NCBI RefSeq assembly: GCF_003385495.1
Contig: NZ_QNUH01000005.1
Span: 62,001-126,000, forward strand
Direction: 5' to 3'
Source of the DNA: Chryseobacterium elymi
GTDB taxonomy: Bacteria; Bacteroidota; Bacteroidia; Flavobacteriales; Weeksellaceae
DNA: 64,000 nucleotides
Positions within the stretch are counted from its first letter, which is position 1. Every line of letters begins with the position of its first letter. Shown piece by piece: positions 32,927-42,587 of the stretch. A program made the translations under genes and the position numbers. Below the pieces are notes generated by a model. The model did no database searches. It worked only from the letters and a program-made list of their open reading frames with translations, and had not been told where the DNA came from.

Positions 32927-33994
32927 ATGAAAAAAAGTCTTTTAGCGTTCACGCTTTTTCCTTTTTTGATCTGCGCCCAGGAAGTTCCGAAACTTACCGA
33001 TGAAATGGCAGCTAAATTATTGGAAAAACCACTTCACTGCATCAACCAGGAATATCCCAATAAAACGGCGCATATTATCAACAACGCCGGCGAGGTTACT
33101 TTGACTCCAAAAGATCTTCACCCAAGTTTTTATGGCTGTTTCGACTGGCATAGTTCCGTTCACGGGCATTGGATGCTTGTGAGATTGTTGAAAACGAAAC
33201 CCAATCTGGCTAATGCAAAAGACATTGAAGAAATCCTTGATAATTCGTTAAGTAAAGAAAACCTGCAGGCCGAAGCCGATTATTTTACAAAATATCAATT
33301 AACCACTACATTTGAAAGAACCTATGGCTGGGCATGGCTGCTGAAGCTTGATGAGGAGCTGACCACCTGGAATCATCCCAAAGCTAAAATCTGGCACGAA
33401 AATTTAAAACCCCTGACAGATCAGATTTTAAAATCCTGGAAGGCCTATCTTCCCAAACAAACCTATCCGAACAGAACCGGCGTTCACCCGAATACAGCGT
33501 TTGGCCTGGCTTTCGCGATCGATTGGGCCAGAGCAAATAAGGATCAGGAATTCGAAAATCAGCTTAAAGAAAAAGCGAAATATTTTTACGCTAAAGATCA
33601 GAAAACTCCAGCCTATCTGGAACCTGACGGATCAGACTTCTTCTCGCCAAGCCTCGAAATTGCAGACCTGATGAGAAGAGTACTGCCTCAGAAAGAATTT
33701 GTCCTATGGCTGAATAATTTTTATGAGAAAAGAAGCTTAGAGAATATTGAAAAAATCCCTGTCGTAAGTGATTTAAGCGATTACCAGACCGTTCATCTTG
33801 TAGGTCTCTCTTTCTCCAAAGCATGGTGTATGAAAGGAATATCCAAAGCCCTTCCTGACGGACATCCTCTGAAAAAAGATTTTAAGAAAACGGCAGATGT
33901 GTTTTTAGCGAATGGACTTCCTTTATTATTTCAGGGGAATTATGGAGGAGACCACTGGCTGGCAAGCTTTGCGGTGTATTCTCTGGAAGACTGA
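32927..33994 (+). CDS. DUF2891 exported protein
   Basis: A 355-residue protein with a Sec signal (about 1-17). The mature part is helical and has conserved aromatic/His-rich segments: HPSFYGCFDWHSSVHGHWML, TTFERTYGWAWLLKL, RTGVHPNTAFGLAFAIDWA and GNYGGDHWLASFA. These fit a (alpha/alpha) barrel such as carbohydrate-acting enzymes use, and match the DUF2891 family. No reaction is established. It is divergent from the DUF4349 gene and 38 bases before the AraC gene. Confidence 0.85.
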   Translation: MKKSLLAFTLFPFLICAQEVPKLTDEMAAKLLEKPLHCINQEYPNKTAHIINNAGEVTLTPKDLHPSFYGCFDWHSSVHGHWMLVRLLKTKPNLANAKDIEEILDNSLSKENLQAEADYFTKYQLTTTFERTYGWAWLLKLDEELTTWNHPKAKIWHENLKPLTDQILKSWKAYLPKQTYPNRTGVHPNTAFGLAFAIDWARANKDQEFENQLKEKAKYFYAKDQKTPAYLEPDGSDFFSPSLEIADLMRRVLPQKEFVLWLNNFYEKRSLENIEKIPVVSDLSDYQTVHLVGLSFSKAWCMKGISKALPDGHPLKKDFKKTADVFLANGLPLLFQGNYGGDHWLASFAVYSLED

Positions 33995-33997
33995 ATA

Positions 33998-34028
33998 TTG
34001 TAAACACAGAATATATTGGTTACATTTG
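33998..34028 (+). promoter_or_regulatory. Promoter of the AraC regulator
   Basis: TTG at 33998-34000 and TACATTTG at 34021-34028 are 20 bases apart. The -7 element ends four bases before the ATG at 34033, so the mRNA would be leaderless or nearly so. Confidence 0.6.
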
Positions 34029-34032
34029 TTTT

Positions 34033-34878
34033 ATGTCAGCCTTAGAAAAATTCGGTGTTGAAATTTTTACACAGCACAATATTTTCGAGAGAATTTCTGC
34101 GGATAAGCCTTTCCGTCCGGAAAATCCTGCCTTTATTTTTATTAAATCAGGTACTATAAAGCTCCGTCAGCATTTCAGTGATCTGGAGCTTTCTGCCAAT
34201 ATGTTTATGGTTACTGACCCTCAGACAATCTATGAGGTGGTTTCCGTAAGCGGAGATTTTCAGTCAAGAATGGTTTCTTATAAAAGAGAATTTATCTCTG
34301 CTTTATCATTGAAATTCAACCGACTGATTACTTACCGCTATTTTCGCCAGCAAATGAATAAAGGGGTCCCTTTTCCTGAAAACGAAATGGAAGTGGTTTG
34401 GAAAAGTGTCAATTTTCTGAAATTTATTCTGGATTCAGATGCAGACATGCTCTACAAAAAAGAAATGGTGGAACATCTTTTCTCTGTTTTCTGCTACCAG
34501 ATGGCCGGAATTATTTCTAAAGAGGATAATAATTCTATGAACCAGATGTCCAGGCAGGAAGAGATTGTTTTTGTATTCCTGACAGATCTCGCAGAACATC
34601 ATCTGACAGAAAGAACCGTTGAGTTTTATGCCGAAAGGCAGTCGATTACAACCAGACATCTTTCCTCAGTCGTGAAATCCATTACCGGAAAATCTGCCAG
34701 CCAGATCATTGCCTTAATTGTAATGAATGAAGCCAAAGTGCTTTTGAACTCTTCCAATAAACCTGTTTCAGAGATTTCTTCAATCCTCGGTTTCAGCGAT
34801 CAATATGCATTTTCTCACTTTTTTAAAAAGCATCTCGAAGTAAGCCCAAGACAGTACAGACATCAGTTTGAAAGTTAA
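34033..34878 (+). CDS. AraC-family regulator of the efflux/siderophore locus
   Basis: A 281-residue regulator with an effector domain (about 20-110, FIFIKSGTIKLRQHFSDLELSA) and a C-terminal pair of helix-turn-helix motifs (RTVEFYAERQSITTRHLSSVVKS and VSEISSILGFSDQYAFSHFFKKH). It is followed by TolC, HlyD and MFS genes, a TonB-dependent receptor and a siderophore-interacting protein, all on the same strand. Siderophore- or drug-responsive control of this set is the natural inference. It has its own promoter; the efflux genes have another. Confidence 0.9.
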   Translation: MSALEKFGVEIFTQHNIFERISADKPFRPENPAFIFIKSGTIKLRQHFSDLELSANMFMVTDPQTIYEVVSVSGDFQSRMVSYKREFISALSLKFNRLITYRYFRQQMNKGVPFPENEMEVVWKSVNFLKFILDSDADMLYKKEMVEHLFSVFCYQMAGIISKEDNNSMNQMSRQEEIVFVFLTDLAEHHLTERTVEFYAERQSITTRHLSSVVKSITGKSASQIIALIVMNEAKVLLNSSNKPVSEISSILGFSDQYAFSHFFKKHLEVSPRQYRHQFES

Positions 34879-34916
34879 AATCTTACATTTGAACATCTTT
34901 TTCCAAAATTCAAACA

Positions 34917-34947
34917 TTTGATTGATTTTGTTGCTGCCGTAACTTTG
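34917..34947 (+). promoter_or_regulatory. Promoter of the efflux operon
   Basis: TTTG at 34917-34920 and TAACTTTG at 34940-34947 are 19 bases apart, a full match to the Bacteroidota consensus, 20 bases before the tolC-like start. Confidence 0.75.
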
Positions 34948-34967
34948 CCTTCGTAAAACAAGGTAAA

Positions 34968-36278
34968 ATGACAAATAATGTAAAAACAGCACTATCATTA
35001 GTGATAGCTCTATTCCCTGTGCTGTTTTTTTCTCAACAGATCAAACAGATGACCGCAGGTGAGGCGGCCGATATGGCTGTTAGAAATCATCAGCAATTAA
35101 AAGTGGCTGCACAGAATATTGAGATTGCAAAACAAAATACAAATGTTGCAAAACTTCAAAAGCTCCCTAGTATTATGGCTTCTACAAGCCAATTCTATTT
35201 AGGCGATGCTGTAGCGATTGATAAAGATTTTTCAAATTCAATCCATATTCCGATGCCACATTACGGAAGTTCATATGCCATACAGGCAACCCAACTCATC
35301 TTTAAAGGAGGTTTAGTGAATAAATCCATTGAAATGGCCGGGCTTCGTGAACAGCTTTCTGAACTGGATCTTGAAAAAAATAAGCTTGATGTAAAATTTC
35401 TCGTGATCTCCAATTATCTGGATGTCTATAAAATGTTCAATCAGGAAACGGTCTTTCAGAATAACAAAAAGCTGGCTCAGGAACGCCTCAAAAATATTCA
35501 GAAATTCTATCAGCAGGGAATGGTGACCCGAAATGAAGTGATCCGTGCAGAACTGGCGATCAAAAATCTGGATCAGGGAATTCTGACGTTGGCGAATAAT
35601 AAAAAAATTCTTAATTACAATTTAAATATCGCATTAGGGCTTCCTTCAGAAACAGAGATTGTTCCCGTTGAAAGTTTAACGGATAAAGAATCCGGAATCG
35701 GTATGGATTACTATATGGAGCTTGCCCATGACAGCAACCCTCAGTTGAAATCGGCGAAGAAAAATATTGATGTTGCTGATAAAAACATAGAAATTATTAA
35801 AACAGACCAGCTGCCGACACTTTCCGGGTTCGGAGGCTATACTTTGCAACGTCCGGTTACCACAAGAAATCCTGTTCTGGATATGTATTCAGGAGGATGG
35901 CAGGCGGGTGTTTCCCTGAGCTACAATATTGATAATCTATACAAGACAAAAGAGAAAGTAAAGCTTGGTGAGCTACAAAAAACACAGGCAGGAGATGCCG
36001 TGACCCTGGTTCAGCAGAATGTAGATATGGCAGTCAATGCAGCCTATGTAAAATACCAGGAATCTATCCAGCAGGCTAATATTCTGAATGATGCAAAAAG
36101 GCTGGCGGAAGAAAACTATAAGATCACTGAAGCTAAATATTTAAACCAATTGGCGGTACAGGCAGAAATGATTGATGCACAGAACCAGAAACTTCAATCG
36201 GAACTGGATTATGCCAATGCAGAGATCAATGTACTGTATCAGTATTATAACCTGCTGAAGTCTGCAGGAACACTTTAA
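34968..36278 (+). CDS. TolC-family outer-membrane efflux protein
   Basis: A 436-residue outer-membrane channel with a Sec signal (about 1-24, ending FFSQQ). The mature sequence is long-helical with two similar halves. VTRNEVIRAELAIKNLDQ and LAVQAEMIDAQNQKLQSELDY are the typical helical turns of TolC proteins. As the first gene of a set with HlyD and MFS partners (gap of 23 bases), it would form the exit duct of a tripartite pump. Confidence 0.92.
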   Translation: MTNNVKTALSLVIALFPVLFFSQQIKQMTAGEAADMAVRNHQQLKVAAQNIEIAKQNTNVAKLQKLPSIMASTSQFYLGDAVAIDKDFSNSIHIPMPHYGSSYAIQATQLIFKGGLVNKSIEMAGLREQLSELDLEKNKLDVKFLVISNYLDVYKMFNQETVFQNNKKLAQERLKNIQKFYQQGMVTRNEVIRAELAIKNLDQGILTLANNKKILNYNLNIALGLPSETEIVPVESLTDKESGIGMDYYMELAHDSNPQLKSAKKNIDVADKNIEIIKTDQLPTLSGFGGYTLQRPVTTRNPVLDMYSGGWQAGVSLSYNIDNLYKTKEKVKLGELQKTQAGDAVTLVQQNVDMAVNAAYVKYQESIQQANILNDAKRLAEENYKITEAKYLNQLAVQAEMIDAQNQKLQSELDYANAEINVLYQYYNLLKSAGTL

Positions 36279-36301
36279 TTTTAAAACTGAAAATCAAGAT
36301 A

Positions 36302-37414
36302 ATGGAAAACAAGGAACAAACCACTCAAAATACTCAGGCCGCTCCGGCACAGTCAGGAGCAGCAGTTAAAAAGAAACAGAATAAAAAAAATAAAATCAGA
36401 GCCATCATTTCCAATACGGCTGTATTTCTGGTGATAGGATTCGGACTTTTCTGGCTGGTCCGTGAATATTTCCACATCGGAGACAAAACCTATACGGAAG
36501 CTGCTCAGGTGGAAGAATTCATTAACCCAATTAATACAAGGGTTTCGGCTTATATCAAAGATATAAAATTCATAGAGCATCAAAAGGTTAAAAAAGGGGA
36601 TACCTTGGTTATTCTGGATAAAAATGAATTATTAACCCAGCTAGGACAGGCAGAAGCAGCGTATCAGAATGCACTTGCCCAGAGATCGGCAACCAGTTCA
36701 TCTGTAAATACAGTTTCCAATAACGTAAGTGTCATGGAATCCAATATCGCCGGTGCCAAAGCAAGATTATGGAATGCCGAGCAGAATTTAAACCGGTATA
36801 AAAACCTTCTTGCAGCAGAAGCAGTGACCAGACAACAGTACGATCAGATCAAAACGGAATATGAGGCCCAGAAAGCAGCGTATGAAACCTTAGTGAACCA
36901 GAAACAGTCTGCCAATCTTTCCACAACTGAGGTTAAAAGCAAGTTGGGAATTAATGATGCAGAGATCAAAAGAACAAAATCAGCGCTGGAAATGGCAAAG
37001 ATCAACCTTTCTTATACCGTGATAACAGCCCCATATGATGGAATCATGGGACGCAGAACAATATCTGAAGGACAACTGATACAACCAGGCCAACAGGTAG
37101 CGACCATCGTTCTGAATGGTCAGAAATGGGTAACAGCTAATTTCCTGGAAAGCCAGATGCCCAATATCAGAATCGGGGAGAAGATGACAATGACCGCTGA
37201 TGCTTTGGGAGGAAAAAAATTTGAAGGAGTAGTCACTGCTATTTCAGCGGCAACAGGTTCAAGATATTCAAGCGTTCCTACAGACAATTCTACAGGTAAT
37301 TTTATCAAGGTACAACAAAGAATTCCGGTAAGAATAGAATTCACTAATTCCAATAAAAAAGAAGATTTGGAAAAACTGAGTGCAGGAATGAACATGAATG
37401 TAAATATTAATTAG
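36302..37414 (+). CDS. HlyD/EmrA-type membrane fusion protein
   Basis: A 370-residue periplasmic adaptor. A proline/lysine-rich cytoplasmic tail precedes one membrane helix (about 36-54, AVFLVIGFGLFWLV). Then come the first lipoyl half (INTRVSAYIKDIKFIEHQKVKKGDTLVILDK), a long coiled-coil hairpin, and the second half with LSYTVITAPYDGIMGRRTISEGQLIQPGQ. The order is that of EmrA. It links the inner-membrane MFS pump to the TolC protein. Confidence 0.93.
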   Translation: MENKEQTTQNTQAAPAQSGAAVKKKQNKKNKIRAIISNTAVFLVIGFGLFWLVREYFHIGDKTYTEAAQVEEFINPINTRVSAYIKDIKFIEHQKVKKGDTLVILDKNELLTQLGQAEAAYQNALAQRSATSSSVNTVSNNVSVMESNIAGAKARLWNAEQNLNRYKNLLAAEAVTRQQYDQIKTEYEAQKAAYETLVNQKQSANLSTTEVKSKLGINDAEIKRTKSALEMAKINLSYTVITAPYDGIMGRRTISEGQLIQPGQQVATIVLNGQKWVTANFLESQMPNIRIGEKMTMTADALGGKKFEGVVTAISAATGSRYSSVPTDNSTGNFIKVQQRIPVRIEFTNSNKKEDLEKLSAGMNMNVNIN

Positions 37415-37611
37415 GATTGAAAGATTTAAGCATTTAATGATTGAAAGATTTTAGAAGGGAAGCCGGAAGTCAGAAGAGGGAAGTTGATGCAGACGAATCA
37501 TAACTTCCGGTCCCTTTCTTATTTTTTAATTTTTTTTAAACAGAACTTATCTGGAAAGCAGAAGTATGATGACAAAAAAACTTCTATCTCCCATCTTCCC
37601 GCTTCCATCCT

Positions 37612-37650
37612 CTAACTTCTAACTTCTAACTTCTAACCTCTAATATCTAA
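37612..37650. repeat. Heptamer tandem array CTAACTT
   Basis: Three exact copies of CTAACTT, then CTAACCT, CTAATAT and a partial CTAA, ending four bases before the MFS start. A 240-base gap separates the adaptor and MFS genes; within it CCGGAAGT (37463-37470) and ACTTCCGG (37503-37510) form a hairpin followed by T-rich sequence, which may attenuate transcription into the MFS gene. Confidence 0.75.
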
Positions 37651-37654
37651 ATTC

Positions 37655-39247
37655 ATGTACAACAAAGGATTATATAACGACTGGGTACCTAAACCAGTAC
37701 AGCTGCTGCTCATTGTACTGCTATTGGCAGTGGTGATGCCGCTTGGCGGTGTGTATACCGGAAACATCAGTTATCTGGTGAGCGGTACCGGGGCAATGAC
37801 GGAATACTTTATGTGGGCCAATTATGCCACCACAATAGGAATGGGCGCCTGTATGCCGATTGTTCTCAGACTAAAGATGCGATTCAAGGTGAGAGATAAA
37901 ATGGCAGTGCTGCTCGTTCTTTTAGGATTGTTGAGCTACATCGACGGAACTACGACGCAACCAATGATCTTCGTATTTACGTCACTGTTTATCGGGTTTT
38001 TGAAGATGATGGTAACGATCGAGTTATTTCTTCCGTTAATGATGATGATCGGTAACAGGGGAATGTTCTATGGGCTATTTTACACTTTTGTTTTGGTGAT
38101 GAACCAAGTAGCGGCTTATTATGCGGTGGTAGTTTCCATTCATTACAATTGGCAGCATTTCTACCTCATTGCAGCAGTATCGTGTTTTATCCTTGCTCTG
38201 ATTCACTGGATATTTATGCATGATAAATACTTTGCATTAAAAGTTCCGTTGCACTATATCGACTGGATGAGTATCATGTTGTTTGTTTCAACATTTATGT
38301 TTTCTGCCTACGTTTTTTCTTTCGGAAAGCAGCAGGACTGGTGGAATTCAAAAAATATTATGAATGCAAGTATGGCTGCTTTTATAAGCTTTGCATTGTT
38401 GGTGATTCGTCAGTTTACTTTAAAAAGACCTTACTTGTCATTTAAGATATTCAAAAAAAATAATGTGCAGCATGGTTTATTTATGCTGTTGTTTCTTGGA
38501 ATGTTCTTAGGAACGACCACATTGCAGAATACCTTTGCAGTAGGAGTTCTCGGCTATGATCAGCTTACGAATGCAGGGTTGAATATGCTGATGATTCCTG
38601 GAATTATCCTGGCAGGAATAATAGCTGTATTCTGGTTTAAAAAAGAAATACCACTGAAAATGTACATCTTCTCGGGATTTTCGGCGATGATGGGTTATGC
38701 ATTGATTATGTACTTTTCGATGGTCTTAGAATTCAATTATGAGAACTGGTACTTACCGATGTTTTTAAAAGGATATGGAATGTGTTCACTGTTTATTTCA
38801 GTATGGTTCTATACCCTGGATAAGCTTGAAATGGAGGATATGCTGGCCGCAATCGGGTTGGTGCTGGTATGGAGAACTTTTCTGGCGGTAGGGGTCTTCT
38901 CAGCATTATATTCATGGTTTCAGTACCGCTTCCAGATAACAGCAGTAGGAGATCTTGCAGTGTATATTGATGGAATGACGGTTACGCCTCAGACTTTAGC
39001 AGCAAATATGAAGACGCTTCAGCTGAATGCCATTATCATAGCCAGTAAAAAGATTTTCGGGTATATTATTTTGGTGGGTTTTGGAGTACTATTGTATATC
39101 ATAACGCATCATTTCGGAAGAGAAAGATTTCAGTATTTAAGATTCATGAGAGTTCTCGGCGGTAAATCTGTTATTGCGAGAAGAAGACTTAGGGAAAGAA
39201 AAAAATTATTAGAAGAAATAAAAGACGCAGCCGGGCCTGCAGTTTAA
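37655..39247 (+). CDS. MFS efflux pump, EmrB/DHA2-like
   Basis: A 530-residue protein with about 14 membrane helices, the topology of DHA2 pumps. It lies after the HlyD and TolC partners. Membrane segments include LLLIVLLLAVVMPLGGVYTG and IILVGFGVLLYIITHHFG. The usual GxxxDRxGRR motif is poorly conserved. The C-terminus is very basic (RVLGGKSVIARRRLRERKK). The substrate may be a siderophore or toxic compound; the locus suggests siderophore-related export, which is an inference. Confidence 0.87.
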   Translation: MYNKGLYNDWVPKPVQLLLIVLLLAVVMPLGGVYTGNISYLVSGTGAMTEYFMWANYATTIGMGACMPIVLRLKMRFKVRDKMAVLLVLLGLLSYIDGTTTQPMIFVFTSLFIGFLKMMVTIELFLPLMMMIGNRGMFYGLFYTFVLVMNQVAAYYAVVVSIHYNWQHFYLIAAVSCFILALIHWIFMHDKYFALKVPLHYIDWMSIMLFVSTFMFSAYVFSFGKQQDWWNSKNIMNASMAAFISFALLVIRQFTLKRPYLSFKIFKKNNVQHGLFMLLFLGMFLGTTTLQNTFAVGVLGYDQLTNAGLNMLMIPGIILAGIIAVFWFKKEIPLKMYIFSGFSAMMGYALIMYFSMVLEFNYENWYLPMFLKGYGMCSLFISVWFYTLDKLEMEDMLAAIGLVLVWRTFLAVGVFSALYSWFQYRFQITAVGDLAVYIDGMTVTPQTLAANMKTLQLNAIIIASKKIFGYIILVGFGVLLYIITHHFGRERFQYLRFMRVLGGKSVIARRRLRERKKLLEEIKDAAGPAV

Positions 39248-39266
39248 GATACCTTGTTTTTCACCA

Positions 39267-39307
39267 GTAAGATCCTTGGCTTTACGAAGTCCGGGATCTT
39301 ACGTTTT
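39267..39307 (+). terminator. Terminator of the efflux operon
   Basis: GTAAGATCC (39267-39275) and GGATCTTAC (39294-39302) pair perfectly and are followed by GTTTTTAT, so the receptor gene downstream is a separate unit. Confidence 0.85.
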
Positions 39308-39425
39308 TATGAGTGAAAATAAAACGCTTTTTTTTGTGAAAATATGAAAAATTTCATATTCTGTTGTTTTTATTTAGAAGCAATAAAAATTATATTTGAC
39401 GGATTATAAAACTGAGTAGAAAAGA

Positions 39426-41636
39426 ATGAAAAAGCAATATGCATTCATAGGTCTGTTGGCTTCAGGAATTGTATTTTCCCAGACAGCGAATGATTCTATA
39501 GCCTATAAAGGTATTGATGATGTGGTAATCGTGGCATCCAGAAAACCAACAAAGATCTCGGATATCCCGGGAACGGTTTGGGTGGTTCAGAAAGAAAAAA
39601 TCCAGGAACAGGCAAAAAGCGGAGTTCCTATCAAAGAAATGCTCGCAATCCTGATCCCGAGCATGGATATCGGTCCGCAGGGAAGAACCAACTACGGACA
39701 AAATATGAGAGGCCGTTCGGCTTTGGTGATGATAGATGGTGTTTCGCTGAACAGTATCCGCGCCATCAGCCGTCAGCTGGACGCTATTGATCCTTTTAAT
39801 ATCGAAAGAATTGAAGTGCTTTCCGGAGCCAGTTCTATTTACGGAGGGAATGCAACCGGCGGTATCATTAATATCATCACAAAAACACCTCCTAAAAACG
39901 GAATTAGCGGAGAAACTGAGCTTGGAGTAAGAACAGGGTTCATGGGAAAAGATGACCACGATTTCCGGGCAGCTCAGGCAATTTCAGCAAAAGGGGCGAA
40001 ATTTTTCGGAAGGTTGGGGGTTGCTTACCAGCAGAATGGGGGAGTTTATGGGGCCGATGAAAGTCAGGTATTAACAGATATTACGCAAACTGACCTTCAG
40101 TACAACCAGTCAATTGATATATTGGCAACAGGAGGTTATAAATTTAATAATAAACATAAAATCACGGCATCCCTCCAGTATTACAATTCTAAGTTTAATG
40201 GTGATAGAAGTCTTTATTTAGGCGAAAATTTAAGCGCTTTTACGACAAAAAATGCCAACCTTCTGGAGATGCGTGACGGCTTTTCATCTGATAAAAATAT
40301 AGGAACAGAACGTTTCATGGGAACAGTTGCTTATAATGGGAATAATATTTTAGGAGGTCAGGATTTGTATGTACAGTTGGCTGCGAGAGGAGAGAAGTTA
40401 GGATTTTATCCTTTCCCCGGAAATGTTAACTTAAATAACGTAAACACGGCTTATATGTCTTCTTCGCAGCAGGATACCTATTATTCCGGTGTAAAAGCAT
40501 TATTGTCGAAATCATGGAAAAGCCTGAATGTGACCTATGGAGTAGATGTTGATCTTGAAAAATTTGAAGGAAGCCAGTCGGTATATGATATTGCCAAAAC
40601 AATGTCGAGCGGTGGCTTGGTAAACGAAACCAAATACAGCCTGGGAAGATATCCAACCAACCATTCTCAGAGTTACGCAGGATATGTTCAGGCTAAATAT
40701 GACATCTTACCTAAACTCCAAGTGAACGGAGGAATCCGTTATCAGAATATCAATGTAAAAGTAGATGATTTTGTAGGTTCAGTGCAGCAGACTCAGGTGG
40801 CCATGGGATACGGAACTTCAGCTTCTGCTATTCCGGGAGGAGAAAGTTCATACAATGTGACATTGGCGAATGCCGGTTTACTGTATAAATTCAATGAGCA
40901 GCATCAGGTCTGGGGAACTTTTTCCCAGGGAGTGAGTTTGGCAGATCCATCGAAATATTATGGAATTGGAAACTATATATTAAAAGGAACCAACTGGGAC
41001 ATAACTTCAAGCATTAATGTTAAAGAACAACCATTACAGGCTATCAAAACCAACCAGTTTGAAATGGGGTACCGTATCAATAAAGGAGGATTAAGAGGTC
41101 AGATTGCTGGTTTTTTAAGCAATTCGGATAAAACAGTCACGGTTGACAAGAAGACTTTCCAGATCCTTGTCAATGATCTTAAGCTAAGAAATATGGGAAT
41201 TGAGGCTGAGGTTTCCTATTTCATGAACAATGGGGTTTACTTCGGAGCCAGCGGACTTTTAATCAAATCTGAAGTTGAGAATAATAACGAATGGAAGAAG
41301 CAGGAAATTTACAATGCTTCCCCTTCAAAACTGGTCACTTACATTGGATATAATGTTAAAAGCTGGTCATTCAGATTCCAGTCTTTACAGAGTTTCAAGC
41401 TGACGGACGATCTTAAAAATCAAATCGATGGGTACAATACTTCGGATTTAATGGTAGGATACCGTTTCGATTGGGGTAAATTCAATCTTGGGATTCAGAA
41501 TATTTTCAATACCGATTATCAGACTATATGGAGCAAGCGTTCACAGGTTCTATATTCTACCTACGGACTTCCTGAACTGTTCAACTACAAAGGAAGGGGA
41601 AGAACATTTAACCTTTCCTATACCTTTGATTTCTAA
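39426..41636 (+). CDS. TonB-dependent siderophore receptor
   Basis: A 736-residue outer-membrane receptor with a Sec signal (about 1-19). The plug domain (about 30-160) has DDVVIVASRKPTKISDIPGTV and RIEVLSGASSIYGGNATGGIINIITK. The C-terminal barrel ends in the aromatic strand FNLSYTFDF. It imports a ferric chelate using TonB energy. The siderophore-interacting protein follows after a hairpin, consistent with uptake and reduction of the same chelate. Confidence 0.94.
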   Translation: MKKQYAFIGLLASGIVFSQTANDSIAYKGIDDVVIVASRKPTKISDIPGTVWVVQKEKIQEQAKSGVPIKEMLAILIPSMDIGPQGRTNYGQNMRGRSALVMIDGVSLNSIRAISRQLDAIDPFNIERIEVLSGASSIYGGNATGGIINIITKTPPKNGISGETELGVRTGFMGKDDHDFRAAQAISAKGAKFFGRLGVAYQQNGGVYGADESQVLTDITQTDLQYNQSIDILATGGYKFNNKHKITASLQYYNSKFNGDRSLYLGENLSAFTTKNANLLEMRDGFSSDKNIGTERFMGTVAYNGNNILGGQDLYVQLAARGEKLGFYPFPGNVNLNNVNTAYMSSSQQDTYYSGVKALLSKSWKSLNVTYGVDVDLEKFEGSQSVYDIAKTMSSGGLVNETKYSLGRYPTNHSQSYAGYVQAKYDILPKLQVNGGIRYQNINVKVDDFVGSVQQTQVAMGYGTSASAIPGGESSYNVTLANAGLLYKFNEQHQVWGTFSQGVSLADPSKYYGIGNYILKGTNWDITSSINVKEQPLQAIKTNQFEMGYRINKGGLRGQIAGFLSNSDKTVTVDKKTFQILVNDLKLRNMGIEAEVSYFMNNGVYFGASGLLIKSEVENNNEWKKQEIYNASPSKLVTYIGYNVKSWSFRFQSLQSFKLTDDLKNQIDGYNTSDLMVGYRFDWGKFNLGIQNIFNTDYQTIWSKRSQVLYSTYGLPELFNYKGRGRTFNLSYTFDF

Positions 41637-41688
41637 AAATTTAAATCGAGCTGTTTAGCCTTGATTTAAATTCATTATATAATAACAG

Positions 41689-41723
41689 ATCCGGCTTCTC
41701 ATCATCAACGGAAGCCGGATTTT
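41689..41723 (+). terminator. Terminator or attenuator between receptor and SIP genes
   Basis: ATCCGGCTTC (41689-41698) pairs with GAAGCCGGAT (41711-41720), followed by TTTT. It lies 19 bases before the next start, so it may give lower expression of the SIP gene rather than full separation. Confidence 0.8.
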
Positions 41724-41741
41724 AACTTTAAAAATTCAGTT

Positions 41742-42554
41742 ATGGCTAAAATTCAAACAGGCCGCATTGTTGCGGAAATGACGAGAAAAGAGTATATCAC
41801 AGATCATTATATCAGGGCCTATCTGTATTCTCCGGAGGCTCATTTGTTTAAAAATACCACCATTGGTGACAATAACAAGATCGCTGTGCCACCGGCAGGT
41901 CTGGATGAAATTTATTTTCCGACACTGGATGAAAACCGCCAATGGGTATATCCTCCAAAGGAAGTAGCGCCTGCCATAAGAACCTACACCCACAAAGGAA
42001 TTGATCTTGAAAAAAACGAACTGGTTATCGATTTTGTAGACCATGGCGATGGCGGTCCTGCATCAAAGTGGGCTCGTGAATCTGAACCCGGCTCCAAATT
42101 AGGCATCATGATGAGAACTGAAGCTAAAGAAATGTATCCGGACGTTGAATGGTACCTGTTTGTTGGAGATGCTACTGCCATTCCTGTTTTGAGCGCGATG
42201 CTGGAAACCCTGCCTGAAACAGCGAAAGGAGTCTGCATCATTGAAGTTCACGGAAAAGGGGATGAACAGAGCCTTGAAACCAAAGCTGATATTGAATTTA
42301 AATGGCTTCATAACGCCAGTCCGCACATCAGCAGTGAAATGGCAGATACTGTAAAAAATATTGCTATTCCGGAAATGTCTAAATTCGGATATGTTGCGGC
42401 AGAATTTTCAAGTGTTAAAGAAATCCGCACTTATCTGAGAAAAGAAAAAAACTGGACATCACAGGAGCTTAATGCCTATTCTTATTGGAAAGCCGGTGTT
42501 GCAGAGAATGAATCAGAAAAGGACAGGCATAAGGAGAAGGATTCGATGGGGTAG
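41742..42554 (+). CDS. Siderophore-interacting protein (ferric-siderophore reductase, SIP)
   Basis: A 270-residue cytoplasmic flavoenzyme. The FAD site has RTYTHKGID, then DFVDHGDGGPASKWA; the NAD(P)H part has FVGDATAIPVLSAMLETLP; and the family C-terminal signature is SYWKAGVAEN. SIP enzymes reduce ferric siderophores to release ferrous iron. It follows the siderophore receptor in the same direction. A charged tail (SEKDRHKEKDSMG) ends it. Confidence 0.93.
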   Translation: MAKIQTGRIVAEMTRKEYITDHYIRAYLYSPEAHLFKNTTIGDNNKIAVPPAGLDEIYFPTLDENRQWVYPPKEVAPAIRTYTHKGIDLEKNELVIDFVDHGDGGPASKWARESEPGSKLGIMMRTEAKEMYPDVEWYLFVGDATAIPVLSAMLETLPETAKGVCIIEVHGKGDEQSLETKADIEFKWLHNASPHISSEMADTVKNIAIPEMSKFGYVAAEFSSVKEIRTYLRKEKNWTSQELNAYSYWKAGVAENESEKDRHKEKDSMG

Positions 42555-42587
42555 GATTATTAGGTCAATGATGAGAATGATAGAGTC

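Noticed and set aside
39462..39959. 165-codon open frame antisense to the TonB receptor
   Set aside because: It mirrors the codons of a well-supported receptor gene, has no family-like features and no promoter; it is an overlap shadow.
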